Source of the DNA: Novipirellula artificiosorum
Lineage (GTDB): Bacteria > Planctomycetota > Planctomycetia > Pirellulales > Pirellulaceae
Length of the DNA stretch: 64,000 nucleotides
Direction of reading: 5' to 3'
Assembly (NCBI RefSeq): GCF_007860135.1
Contig: NZ_SJPV01000007.1
Coordinates: forward strand, 267,823-331,822
In this document: piece by piece, positions 18,322 to 26,822 of the stretch
How the letters are laid out: every line of letters begins with the position of its first letter
Numbering within the stretch: position 1 is the stretch's first letter
The notes under the pieces: generated by a model
Told to the model about the DNA's origin: nothing
Seen by the model: the letters and a program-made list of their open reading frames with translations, nothing else
Databases searched by the model: none
Position numbers and translations under genes: made by a program

Positions 18322-18972
18322 CTAGACGGGCAGCATCTTCTTTGGAATGCCGATCGAGATCACTTCGACGATTCCGAGGAACTCGCGAGCTTCCTTCGTT
18401 GCAAAGCCGGTTTTTTCGGCAACAAACGTCAACGTTGCATCCGCTTGGAAAGTCGGTTCGCCAGGGACGCCCGTGTCGACATCAAGCCCGGTTGGAATGT
18501 CGATTGCAATCCGAATGGCGTCAGCGGCGTTCGCGGTGCGGACCGCATCGGCATAGACGCCTTGTGGATCTCCCGTCGCACCGGTCCCCAGCAAGCAATC
18601 GACAAGGATCGCCGCCGAGCCAAGGGTTGCTTCGAGCTCCGCGGGATCTTCGACCACTTCGATGTCCAATCCCGCTCGAACCGCGATGTTCGCGTTCGCA
18701 GCCGCGTCACCGGTCAGCGAACCGAGTGGCACGACCGAAACAACTTTGACTGTTCGGTTCATCAAGTCCAAGTGCCTTGCGATCACGTAGCCGTCGCCAG
18801 CGTTATTCCCTTTGCCACACAAAACCACCAGATCGCCACTTGGTGCAATCCGATGGATGGCCTCGGCAGCACCACGGCCAGCGTTTTCCATGAGCACCAA
18901 TCCCGACATGCCATAATGCTCGATGGCGGTTTGATCGATTTGACGGACCTGTTGGCGAGTCAGGCGTAGCAT
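18322..18972 (-). CDS. nnrE: NAD(P)H-hydrate epimerase
   Basis: About 216 residues of the YjeF N-terminal fold. The motif LVVLCGKGNNAGDGYVIARH matches the family nucleotide/product-binding loop, and ILVDCLLGTGATG and IAIDIPTGLDVDTG contain the catalytic-site aspartates. The enzyme interconverts R and S forms of hydrated NAD(P)H so that a dehydratase can repair them. The usual C-terminal dehydratase (NnrD) domain is absent, as in stand-alone epimerases. The ATG at 18972 (MLRLTRQQVRQID) is chosen; the longer frame upstream has no similarity. The inverted repeat begins 23 bases beyond its stop. Confidence 0.92.
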   Translation of the reverse strand: MLRLTRQQVRQIDQTAIEHYGMSGLVLMENAGRGAAEAIHRIAPSGDLVVLCGKGNNAGDGYVIARHLDLMNRTVKVVSVVPLGSLTGDAAANANIAVRAGLDIEVVEDPAELEATLGSAAILVDCLLGTGATGDPQGVYADAVRTANAADAIRIAIDIPTGLDVDTGVPGEPTFQADATLTFVAEKTGFATKEAREFLGIVEVISIGIPKKMLPV

Positions 18973-19089
18973 TCGGTCATCCCCCAGTGTGTGAGCTTCA
19001 AGATCATGGTATGAAAACAGTTTCCAGTGATCGAATTGATTCCCCGATCCCTTTTTACTTTTCGCCTGCCAACGGAGAGAGGTTGATTC

Positions 19090-19317
19090 ATGCCGCTTTA
19101 CGAATACGAATGCAAATCTTGTGACAAAGTGATTGAGCTTCTGGTCCGTTCGCAAGACGAGCTTGCCGAATGCCCACAGTGTGGAAACACGAAGATGGAG
19201 CGACAATTAAGTGTGACCGCCGCGCCGTCAATCAAGCGGAGTTCGTCGCTGCCGATTAGCGGCAGCGGTGAAGCCTGCGGCATGCCGCGATGTTGCGGCG
19301 GTGGTTGCCAAATGTAA
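19090..19317 (+). CDS. FmdB-type zinc ribbon protein
   Basis: A 75-residue protein starting MPLYEYECKSCDKVIELLV, the hallmark of the FmdB/CxxC-CxxC putative regulatory family, with the second pair in AECPQCGNTKMERQL. The four cysteines should bind one zinc. The tail is cysteine/glycine-rich (GMPRCCGGGCQM), as in many members. A good ribosome site, GGAGAGAGG, lies about seven bases before the ATG. It is divergent from nnrE, with 117 bases between. Function of the family is poorly defined; a regulatory or chaperone role is speculative. Confidence 0.88.
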   Translation: MPLYEYECKSCDKVIELLVRSQDELAECPQCGNTKMERQLSVTAAPSIKRSSSLPISGSGEACGMPRCCGGGCQM

Positions 19318-19508
19318 CGCGAGGCGATCCGAAGCCTGCACTCCAACGCCTGGCATCGAGTGATGCCGGCGCCGTTCGCCTCGTGCATCATCCCGTCTTG
19401 CTTTTGGGGTAACGGAACGCGCCAACGGTATCGGCCGTCCCCGGAATCAGCGAAAGTGTTGACGACTGCCGCTACGACCCAACCCCAAATCTTGGCGTGG
19501 ATAAAGCG

Positions 19509-21104
19509 CTAGTAGCCACCGCCACTTTGGTCATAGTCTCCGCCACTCTGATCATAGTCTCCGCCACTTTGGTCATAGCCACCGCCACTTTGATCATAGC
19601 CGCTGCCATAGCCTTGGCCTCGACCAGGCTGTTGTGGGGGCGTGGCCCCCATTGATGTGGCGACACCGCTTGCCGCTTGAAGGGCGGGAGCAATGGCGGT
19701 CATCATCGCGGGAACCTGTGAGAACACCTCCGTTTCCATCGCGGTATGGAAAGCCTGCTTCGACTCGGCCGCGGCCAGTGCATCGATTTTCGGCTGTAGC
19801 ATCATCATGAAGGCCGAAACCAACGGATTGGAAGTCAAGTTCTGCACTTCCGACTCTTCGATTTGTTTCTTCGCTGTTTCGATTCGTTCGTCCCATTTGT
19901 CGACCAAGATCGCTGGGACCCAGTACCCGTCAACCTTCTTCAAGGTGAAAACGACCGACTGGTCATTCCGCGTCTGTTTGACATTCAGCTCGGTCTTTTC
20001 GACGACTTTTTCTTCCTTCGGCGCACCACCCGATCCGCTTTGTGACCCGCCGTAATCGGACCCATAGTCCGATCCGTAATCGGATCCGTAGTCATCCGAC
20101 CCACCATAATCATCCTCGTAACTGGATCCATAGTCTGCTCCATAATCCGAACCATAATCCGAACCATATCCGCCGCCGCCACGGTTCGTGGAGGTTGGTT
20201 TTTCCGTTGTCTCTTCGAACGACGATGCCCCTGTTTGTGTCACCGATTTGATAACATGTAAGTGCGGTGCGATCGCGTTGTCTCGCTGAGCCAACCAATC
20301 TCGAAACGGCTGTGAAGCGAGAGCGTTCGTTGCCAAAAAATCTTCTGCTAAAGTTGTTTGCAATAGACCGGAAACCGCAAGAGTCAATTCGCGAACCTTT
20401 GACCTCGTCTCCTCGTTGAGTTCTTCCATCCGCGGGTGACTGAACACCCAGTTCTGTCGTGTGGTGACGACTTCCCCCAGTTTGCTAATCGGCTGAAGGG
20501 CAGACACCAAGCCAGCGGGTTGCACCTTCTGAGCGACGAGCTTTGCCAAGGTATCAATGTCGTCGCGGTACTTCTGTGGAAGCGAATCGTACGCGGCCAA
20601 CAACCCGTGACCGTTCGTGTCCTGTTGCTCGATGTGTTTCATCGCCTCGATGGGATCGCTGTCTTTCCCGAGCGGTTGGTAGGCTGGAGCCGGATCGGGG
20701 GTCGGCAGCGGTTCGGGGGCTCGCGCGTTATCCACTGCAACTTGTGTTGCCAATTCTTGAATCAACTCGGAACGCTGGGATTCCTTTTTCGCCGCCAACT
20801 TTTGGGCTTGAATGCGACTTTCGGCGCGAAGATTGATTAGTTCAACGGAAACTCGTCGGCCATCGGCCAGTTTCAAAATTGCGTGGTCCTCCCAAATCCC
20901 CATCAACTCGCCATCGACTTGGTGATTGCCGTTCAGTCCAGTCCATGTTTCGGCGATTGCATCGTCGGATGTCGAAAGGCATGCGATCACGACGAGCAGC
21001 CAAGTGGCAGCGCTGATCGCGACCGGTCGTCTCGTTCCCATCGCAGGCAACCGAACAGGGTGGCATCGGGATGGATTGGACGGCAAAAATTTGAAAGGTG
21101 TCAT
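19509..21104 (-). CDS. Secreted SHD1-like protein with Gly/Tyr/Asp repeats
   Basis: About 531 residues. The second ATG (21041, MGTRRPVAIS) begins a clear signal peptide ending near DDAIA; 21104 is the first reasonable ATG. After it comes TWTGLNGNHQVDGELMGIWE...ILKLADGRRVSVEL, similar to the small SHD1 domain found in planctomycete surface proteins. The middle is helical. Around residues 300-350 there is a low-complexity tract of GSDYGSDYG-type units, and the last 40 residues repeat YDQSGGD/G. A globular segment (TELNVKQTRNDQSVVFTLKK) sits between them. Role unknown; the repeats suggest a flexible or adhesive cell-surface segment. Confidence 0.78.
   Translation of the reverse strand: MTPFKFLPSNPSRCHPVRLPAMGTRRPVAISAATWLLVVIACLSTSDDAIAETWTGLNGNHQVDGELMGIWEDHAILKLADGRRVSVELINLRAESRIQAQKLAAKKESQRSELIQELATQVAVDNARAPEPLPTPDPAPAYQPLGKDSDPIEAMKHIEQQDTNGHGLLAAYDSLPQKYRDDIDTLAKLVAQKVQPAGLVSALQPISKLGEVVTTRQNWVFSHPRMEELNEETRSKVRELTLAVSGLLQTTLAEDFLATNALASQPFRDWLAQRDNAIAPHLHVIKSVTQTGASSFEETTEKPTSTNRGGGGYGSDYGSDYGADYGSSYEDDYGGSDDYGSDYGSDYGSDYGGSQSGSGGAPKEEKVVEKTELNVKQTRNDQSVVFTLKKVDGYWVPAILVDKWDERIETAKKQIEESEVQNLTSNPLVSAFMMMLQPKIDALAAAESKQAFHTAMETEVFSQVPAMMTAIAPALQAASGVATSMGATPPQQPGRGQGYGSGYDQSGGGYDQSGGDYDQSGGDYDQSGGGY
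19513..19596. repeat. Four 21-bp tandem repeats in the C-terminal codons
   Basis: Four near-identical 21-bp units (consensus start TAGTCTCCGCCACTTTGGTCA on the plus strand) at 19513, 19534, 19555 and 19576. They encode YDQSGGD or YDQSGGG on the minus strand. Because the unit is a multiple of three, copy-number change would keep the reading frame. Confidence 0.9.
20051..20175. repeat. Short-period repeat encoding Gly-Ser-Asp-Tyr tract
   Basis: A degenerate 9- to 12-bp repeat built around CCGTAATCGGATC/CATAGTCCGATC. On the minus strand it encodes GSDYGSDYG, broken by SSYEDDYGGSDD. It lies within the same gene as the 21-bp repeats. Confidence 0.75.
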
Positions 21105-21312
21105 GTCAGATGGTGGGAAAAAAGGAGGGAAGTCCTCTGTCGCGACCGACCGAGAAGGCTTCGGGCAAATAAAAAATGCTCTGAGGGCGGTTTCCACGCA
21201 TTGTCGCCAACACGCCTGGCCTCGAGAACCATTATATTGAACACCGCATCGATTTGCGTGACCGATACAAGTCGATCCCGAAATTCTTTTCTGTTCCCGG
21301 TGGGAGTCTGTT

Positions 21313-22281
21313 TTGAGTGAGATAGTTGACACGATACCGTTGAGTGCCGCACAAATCCACGAGTTGAAGGAAAAATACTACAACGCCACCATTGTTGACC
21401 GAGTAGATACACATCGCGACTTGGCTCGCTTCCGAATTCGCCCTGACAAGCCATTTCCGCCGTTCGAGCCGGGGCAATTCGTTAGCCTCGGGATAGGAAA
21501 TTGGGAACAACGGGTTCCTGGGACGCAAAAGGAGGAATTGACGGAAAAAGACTGGGCAAAATGCATTCAAAGGGCCTATTCGATCTCGTGTCCCGTCGTC
21601 GATTCGGATGGCAAAGTGGCACCCGTCAACTCGGTCGATTACCTCGAGTTTTATGTGACGTTGGTTCGCCAATCGGGCTTGCCTGGCGAACCGCCGCCAG
21701 TGGTCACGCCACGACTGTTTGGCTGTTCCGTGGGGGATCGCGTTTTGGTGGGAAAGAAGATCGTGGGCCACTATACGATTGGAAAGGTCGAGCCAGACGA
21801 TACGATCTTGATGCTGAGCACCGGAACGGGTGAAGCGCCTCACAATGCCATGGCCGCTGAATTGCTTGCCCGAAACCATCGAGGCCGTATCGTCAATGCA
21901 ACGTGCGTGCGCAATCGCATCGACCTGGCTTATTCGAAAGAACACCAGCAGCTAATGGAAGCGTTTTCACAGTACCGCTACTTGCAATTCACGACACGCG
22001 ACCCCGAAAACATCGATCCAGAGCATCCAGGGTTCGTTGGCAAACAGCATTTGCAGGCGTTGTTCCTGTCCGGTGAATTGGCCAAAGCAGCCGAGGATCC
22101 GCTCGACCCGGCACAGACCCACGTGTACCTCTGTGGAAACCCAGCCATGATCGGTTATGTGCCCCCAGGCGCCGATCCGCCCACGACCCCCGGCATGTTG
22201 CCGCTGTTAAAAGATGCTGGATTTCGAGACGATCACGGTTATGAAGGCCCCGGATCCATTCGTTTCGAGAAGTACTGGTAA
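21313..22281 (+). CDS. Ferredoxin--NADP(+) reductase
   Basis: A 322-residue FNR-type flavoprotein. The FAD-binding segment is QRAYSISCPVV after PFEPGQFVSLGIG, and the NADP-binding part has LMLSTGTGEAPHNAMAAELL, VNATCVRNRIDLAY and HVYLCGNPAMIG. The C-terminal aromatic residue is YW. It transfers electrons between ferredoxin and NADP(H). The start is TTG at 21313, supported by GGGAG eight bases upstream and by the N-terminus it gives. GlgC follows 95 bases later in the same direction. Small insertions (VPGTQKEELTEKDW) relative to short bacterial FNRs are seen. Confidence 0.88.
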   Translation: MSEIVDTIPLSAAQIHELKEKYYNATIVDRVDTHRDLARFRIRPDKPFPPFEPGQFVSLGIGNWEQRVPGTQKEELTEKDWAKCIQRAYSISCPVVDSDGKVAPVNSVDYLEFYVTLVRQSGLPGEPPPVVTPRLFGCSVGDRVLVGKKIVGHYTIGKVEPDDTILMLSTGTGEAPHNAMAAELLARNHRGRIVNATCVRNRIDLAYSKEHQQLMEAFSQYRYLQFTTRDPENIDPEHPGFVGKQHLQALFLSGELAKAAEDPLDPAQTHVYLCGNPAMIGYVPPGADPPTTPGMLPLLKDAGFRDDHGYEGPGSIRFEKYW

Positions 22282-22376
22282 TCAATTGTCGCACACTCTT
22301 TCGGTCTGCAATTCCGCACGTTACAAACAAAGATCCGATTCTCAAACTCCTGATCCCTCTTTTCCCGAGCTGCATC

Positions 22377-23663
22377 ATGAACCTGAACAACACAATCGCC
22401 CTTATTCTTGGTGGTGGCCGCGGGACGAGACTGTTCCCGCTGACGAAAATTCGTGCCAAACCGGCTGTGCCGTTGGCGGCCAAGTACCGGTTGATCGACA
22501 TCCCGATCAGCAATTGCATCAATAGCAATCTGAATCGCGTTTATGTGTTGACGCAGTTTTTGTCCGAAAGTCTGCATCGTCACCTTCGGCAAACCTATCA
22601 CTTTGACCACTTCAGCGGCGGATTTGTCGAATTGCTCGCGGCTCAGCAAACGGTTGACGAAGGAACCGATTGGTACCAAGGCACCGCCGATGCGGTTCGC
22701 AAAAACTTGGTCCACCTTGAAGAGAGTTGGATCGAGCACGTGTTGATCCTGTCGGGTGACCAGTTGTACCGAATGGACTTTCGCGAAATGATGCAAACCC
22801 ACATCGATTCGGGAGCCGATGCAACGATTGCCGGCATCCCCGTTTCGCGGGAGGATGCTTCTTCACTTGGAATCATGCAAGTTGATGACGAAGGTCGTGT
22901 CCGTGGTTTCGTTGAAAAACCGCAAACCGAAGAGCAGCTTGCCACGGTTCGAATGAACCCGGCCTGGATTGACGGTCATGGTATCCCCAGCAAGGGTCGC
23001 GACTTATTGGCCAGCATGGGGCTCTACATCTTCAACAAATCGGTCATGGTCGATTTGCTCAATAGCACCGACCACGAAGACTTTGGCAAAGGGATTTTCC
23101 CCGAAGCGATCAAGTCTCACAAAGTCCAACTCCATCTGTTCGATGGCTATTGGGAAGATATTGGAACGATTCGAGCATTTTACGAATCAAACCTAAGCTT
23201 GGCAGGCAAGGCACCGCCCTTCGATATTCGCAATCCCAACGCACCGATCTACAGTCGACCGCGGTACCTGCCCCCGACGATCATGGGTGATTCCAAGATC
23301 ATTTCCAGCTTGATCGCTGACGGATGCCGGATTGGGGACAATGTCACGATCGAAAACAGTGTAATTGGATTACGAACGGTGATTGGGGACAACGTCACCA
23401 TTAAAGACAGCGTCGTGATGGGGGCGGATGAAATCGAATCTGAGGATGACGCCAAGGCGAGCGGGCTGTTGCCGGTCGGAATTGGCAGCAATAGCCACAT
23501 CGCTGGCGCGATCCTGGACAAGAATTGTCGGATTGGCGAGAACGTGCGAATTACCAACGTAGCGGGCCACGACCATCACGGCGAGGATGGGCCGCTGCAA
23601 GTTCGCGATGGTATCTCGATCGTGATCAAGAACGCCCAAATCGAAACGGGTTTTCAAGCTTAA
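22377..23663 (+). CDS. glgC: Glucose-1-phosphate adenylyltransferase
   Basis: A 428-residue enzyme making ADP-glucose for glycogen synthesis. The N-terminal ALILGGGRGTRLFPLTKIRA is the nucleotide-sugar pyrophosphorylase loop. The segment KPAVPLAAKYRLIDIPISNC, the GTADAVRKNL loop, GDQLYRMD and the conserved FVEKPQTEEQL follow. The C-terminal third is a left-handed beta helix (SVIGLRTVIGDNVTIKDSVV), the usual allosteric part. Length is normal. The start follows a short leader after the reductase gene. A perfect palindrome sits 27 bases beyond the stop. Confidence 0.95.
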   Translation: MNLNNTIALILGGGRGTRLFPLTKIRAKPAVPLAAKYRLIDIPISNCINSNLNRVYVLTQFLSESLHRHLRQTYHFDHFSGGFVELLAAQQTVDEGTDWYQGTADAVRKNLVHLEESWIEHVLILSGDQLYRMDFREMMQTHIDSGADATIAGIPVSREDASSLGIMQVDDEGRVRGFVEKPQTEEQLATVRMNPAWIDGHGIPSKGRDLLASMGLYIFNKSVMVDLLNSTDHEDFGKGIFPEAIKSHKVQLHLFDGYWEDIGTIRAFYESNLSLAGKAPPFDIRNPNAPIYSRPRYLPPTIMGDSKIISSLIADGCRIGDNVTIENSVIGLRTVIGDNVTIKDSVVMGADEIESEDDAKASGLLPVGIGSNSHIAGAILDKNCRIGENVRITNVAGHDHHGEDGPLQVRDGISIVIKNAQIETGFQA

Positions 23664-23690
23664 GAGTGCGTTGAGCCCCACTGCGCCATC

Positions 23691-23709
23691 CCTCCGCGAT
23701 TCGCGGAGG
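23691..23709. terminator. Palindrome after glgC
   Basis: A nine-base-pair perfect hairpin, CCTCCGCGA and TCGCGGAGG around one base, 28 bases after the glgC stop. It lacks a following T-run, so intrinsic termination is only a possibility. Confidence 0.4.
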
Positions 23710-24272
23710 CCGCGCCGGTTTCTCGCTGCTTATTGGCCACGTGCGCCTGCGGGACCCGCTCATTCCCCCCCGAATGACGTCGTGCAGCTATTCAGTGCTT
23801 GAACAATAAGCGCTTACGGGCTTCACCCTGCACGGGGCGTGGCCTGACCAAGCGGTGTTCAGGCGTATCGAAAAGTTTGCCGCGCGTTCTGGGCCCTCCC
23901 CCTCGCTGCGCTCGACCCCTCCCGCTGCGCGGGCAGGGGTGGTTGGATACCTAAACACTTCAGCAGTCACAACTTAAAAACTGCACGACCTCCAAGCGGG
24001 AGGGGTGGTTTGACTGTCCCTTGGTAGAGGGTTTCTTGGCACCCAATTGGTGTGCGGAATGCCCCTCACCCCTCCAACCCGCTAGTATCTGGGTAATCGT
24101 CTTTCTGGGCGTTACTTTGGGTGCTTTTGACAGTTGATGCGACCGACTTTGCCTGCAGCTATGTCGGTGGCACGGCGGAGTAGATCAATTACCCCTGGAT
24201 GCATGACATCGTGGGAGAGCTGGATCGCGCCGTCGTTTGTATGCAATCAGCTTGCACCGATTGGGTAAGAGG

Positions 24273-24348
24273 CAGACTGCGCACGTTGGAGTCGTAGGCT
24301 TTAGCCGATTCAGCACGCAATCGGCTAAAGCCTACCACTCCAACGAAT
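24273..24348. repeat. Palindromic intergenic element, copy 1
   Basis: Two 26-bp arms (24285-24310 and 24319-24344) match with one mismatch around an eight-base loop; the arm reads GTTGGAGTCGTAGGCTTTAG then CCGATT. The flank GCAGACTGCGCAC is also shared with copy 2 at 31236-31321, which lies in the opposite orientation. Transcribed, it would form a long stem-loop. A stem this long with a conserved flank suggests a mobile or recombinogenic non-coding repeat rather than a terminator. Confidence 0.85.
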
Positions 24349-24386
24349 CATCCGTTTTAAGCTCCCGCTGAAAAACAGCACGAACC

Positions 24387-24410
24387 CTCGCCAGGGCAGG
24401 TGCTGGCGAG
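24387..24410. terminator. Hairpin downstream of the ribbon-helix-helix gene
   Basis: CTCGCCAG and CTGGCGAG form an eight-pair stem with an eight-base loop, 41 bases beyond the stop of the minus-strand gene at 24452. There is no T-run. It could be a stability hairpin or a weak terminator. Confidence 0.35.
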
Positions 24411-24451
24411 CTGAGAATCAAGCGGCCAAAAGGCGAGTGGACTGGACGCCA

Positions 24452-25057
24452 TCAAGGGGTGAATGAGCTCCCTTGATGAGGTGCCAATTCAGCGGTGTTT
24501 TCTGTCTCTCGCAACGGTTTGCGTGGGCCTTGCGGGCCAGGTCGGCGTCCTCGCCGACGGCCCTGCTGTAGAGGTACGAACCGACCGGCGATGGGCAGCA
24601 GCAGCTTGCTGATGCACAGCTTGTTAATGCTCAAGTTCATCTCGTCGCTTTCGGCCTTCAAGACGTCGTGCAAACTCATCGGCAAGCGGATGGTGATCAT
24701 GCGTTCGGGCTCCGCAGAGTCTCCCTTGGACGGGTCTTGGCCTCGCATCGCCGCGACCATTTCTTGCAGTGTCAGAAACTCTTTGGACATCTCGAATCTT
24801 CTTAGCGAATCGGCATCGGGGAACAGTCGGCGGACGACGCCGTCAACACCCAGCATCTCGCGGTAGAAGACCACCCAGTTGCCTGTCTTTGCAAACGCTT
24901 CTTCCGCTAATCGCAGGACTTCCTGGCCGCGACGTTCCGTCGGGATTTCATCAACAGACTCGGGGGCAATTCCCAAACGGGGGGCTACTGCATCGTGTTG
25001 GTCTGGGGCCGGGTCGCTAGCGTAACGAAGGGCTTCGCTGTTTTCGATAGGGTTCAT
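24452..25057 (-). CDS. Unknown protein with ribbon-helix-helix-like C-terminal segment
   Basis: About 201 residues from the ATG at 25057, which has AAGGAAG about ten bases upstream. The middle (LRLAEEAFAKTGNWVVFYRE, RRLFPDADSLRRFEM) is helical and I do not recognise it. Residues about 120-155, ERMITIRLPMSLHDVLKAES followed by NLSINKLCISKLL, fit the beta-strand-helix-helix pattern of Arc/HicB-type DNA-binding domains. The tail is basic (GRRRGRRPGPQGPRKP). No toxin gene adjoins it, so it may be an orphan regulator. It sits inside the segment bounded by palindromic elements. Confidence 0.6.
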   Translation of the reverse strand: MNPIENSEALRYASDPAPDQHDAVAPRLGIAPESVDEIPTERRGQEVLRLAEEAFAKTGNWVVFYREMLGVDGVVRRLFPDADSLRRFEMSKEFLTLQEMVAAMRGQDPSKGDSAEPERMITIRLPMSLHDVLKAESDEMNLSINKLCISKLLLPIAGRFVPLQQGRRRGRRPGPQGPRKPLRETENTAELAPHQGSSFTP

Positions 25058-25700
25058 TTTCGTGAGCTTCCTTTTAACTTCCATGGTCTTGCGTGCTGTT
25101 TCCATGCACATTGGTGCGGGTCGGTGGCACGCTGGTGCGGGGTGTTTGGCCCCATCCTCTCGACCCGTCAAACGAAGATTCGGAAGCTATGCTTTCAAAA
25201 CAACTTACGGCAATTGCTAGCTGCGTGCGCAAGGCTTAGGCATCGCCGCTCGCATTTGTGCATCGCCGATGTGCCTGGAAATTAAGCAGCGGCGGTGTGT
25301 GCATTAACTAAGTGTCCATGTTTTTCGTGTGTTCGGTTTTCTTCGCCTTGCGCGAAGTATGCGTTGTGTTTTGCCGCGTTTTTTCGGTCCAGAGTTGTTT
25401 CTTGTTTTTTTGAAAGCAATTCTTTCGAGTCAAGGCTGGTGGAGGCGAGGGATGCTGGGTTGGCCAGGTTTGTGCGGCGGGTTCAGAGGATCCCGAGAAA
25501 ATACCGCTAGAGGGGGTGGGCAACTCGGGTCGCAAGTGCGGCGATCTCCAAGCCGAGTCAAGGGCTCGGGGAGAACTGCATGGCCGCTAAGGGGTTCGCC
25601 AAGAGGGGGGGCGCTGAGTTTCGGCATCCGGCATCTGACATCTGACATCTGACATCTGACATCTGACATCTGACATCTGACATCTGACATCTGCCCAATC
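25058..25700. other. 643-bp gene-poor region with a heptanucleotide repeat
   Basis: No supported gene. Open frames on both strands are short and depend on the simple repeat. The base mix near 25310-25430 is T-rich (many TTTTC/TTTCG words), unlike the flanking genes. The right end carries the CATCTGA tandem array, directly against the stop of the next gene. Confidence 0.6.
25632..25694. repeat. CATCTGA tandem array, nine units
   Basis: Eight exact copies of CATCTGA followed by one CATCTGC, period seven. It ends seven bases before the stop codon of the minus-strand PLP enzyme gene. Read on the minus strand, one unit is TCAGATG. The period is not a multiple of three, so it is not a coding repeat. 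Confidence 0.95.
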
Positions 25701-26822
25701 TTACCCGCATGCTTCGGCGAGCATTCCGACGGCGCGGTCGACCTGGTCGCGACTGGTGGTCCAGCCGAGAGAGATCCGCAGGGTCCGACCGATTTGGGCA
25801 TCGGTCCGGCCGATCGCCTTCAGAGCTCGAGTGATCTCGTCGGGCGGTTCGGTCGACTGGGCGGTGGCGAAGACAAGCTGCCGCGCGGCTCTGCGGATCC
25901 GTGATACCTCGCGTGGCATCTCGATCGCCAGGGTGTTGGGGATCCGGGGTGCGTCTTCGGCAAGTAAAATGGGTTCGTTGCTAAGGGAGCTTTGAAGGCC
26001 TTTAAGGAGCCTCGCTGAGAGCTCTGAAAAGTTGTCGGATACCTCGCCTGCACATCGGCTGGCGAGGTTCGCGGCGGCGCCCATGCCGATGCACGCGGGG
26101 ACATTCTCGGCACCGGGTCGCAAGCCCATTTCTCGCGGCTCGCCATAGGCAATCGGTGACAGGTGCAATCCGCGGCGAACATAGATCGCCCCAATGCCTT
26201 TGGGACCGTAGAACTTGTGGCCGCTGATCGCGATCGTATCGGCCCTCAGCCGGGTGGTGTCGACCGACAGCTTGCCGAAGACTTGGGTCGCATCACAATG
26301 GAGACGAACCCCCTGGTTGTGGCAGAGATCGGCAACTTCACGCACCGGTTGGATCGTGCCGAGTACGGGGTTGGCCAATTGCAGGCAGACCAGGCGCGTG
26401 TCGTCTCGCAGCATGGACTTGACCCGATCGGGGTCGATGACCCCCTCGGGCTCACAAGGGATCATTTCGACCTCGATCCCAGCGGCTTCGAGGCTACGGG
26501 CGGCGGCGGTCACCGAATCATGCTCAAGTTGGCTGACCAGCACATGGCCGGGGGACTCGTTGCGGTGCGCAGGCGATGTCAGCAGGCCGAGGATCGCCAG
26601 ATTGTTTGCTTCGGTCCCCCCACTGGTGAACACGATTTCGAACGATTCGCAGCCCACTAAGCCAGCGACCGATTCACGAGCCTGCTCGAGTGCCTCGCCG
26701 ACCGCTTGGGCATGGGCATGTTCTTGGTCCGGCAGCAGGAAGTGGGTCATCCAATAGGGCTGCATCGATTCGAGGACCGAAGGGGCCAGCGGCGTGGTGC
26801 GGTTGTAATCGAGGTAAATCAA
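25701..26822 (-). CDS. NifS/IscS-like PLP enzyme lacking the catalytic cysteine
   Basis: A 373-residue fold-type I PLP enzyme. PLP-site residues of cysteine desulfurases are present: H101 in SQLEHDSV, D177 and Q180 in HCDATQVFG, and K203 in ISGHKFYGPKG. The loop that carries the persulfide cysteine (GSAC-type) is replaced by QLVFATAQSTEPPDEI with no cysteine, and it is shorter. Members of the family with an altered loop may act as lyases or aminotransferases rather than sulfur donors. The start is TTG at 26822 because no in-frame ATG gives a complete N-terminus (IYLDYNRTTP). A true sufS-sufU pair exists at 60-62 kb, so this copy is not needed for Fe-S assembly. Confidence 0.82.
   Translation of the reverse strand: MIYLDYNRTTPLAPSVLESMQPYWMTHFLLPDQEHAHAQAVGEALEQARESVAGLVGCESFEIVFTSGGTEANNLAILGLLTSPAHRNESPGHVLVSQLEHDSVTAAARSLEAAGIEVEMIPCEPEGVIDPDRVKSMLRDDTRLVCLQLANPVLGTIQPVREVADLCHNQGVRLHCDATQVFGKLSVDTTRLRADTIAISGHKFYGPKGIGAIYVRRGLHLSPIAYGEPREMGLRPGAENVPACIGMGAAANLASRCAGEVSDNFSELSARLLKGLQSSLSNEPILLAEDAPRIPNTLAIEMPREVSRIRRAARQLVFATAQSTEPPDEITRALKAIGRTDAQIGRTLRISLGWTTSRDQVDRAVGMLAEACG

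Larger units (their letters stand above)
23664..24451. other. 788-bp non-coding region with palindromes and GC-rich repeats
   Basis: No gene was recognised. At 23691-23709 is CCTCCGCGATTCGCGGAGG, a palindrome that may end glgC transcription. At 23890-24020 are partly repeated GC-rich blocks (CCCCTCCCGCTGCGCGGGCA, then CCAAGCGGGAGGGGTGGTTT) that look like dispersed intergenic repeats. A palindromic element and another hairpin follow and are listed separately. It marks the start of the repeat-rich segment. Confidence 0.6.

Noticed and set aside
25632..25694. CATCTGA array as a CRISPR array
   Set aside because: The repeat is seven bases with no spacers and no cas genes nearby.
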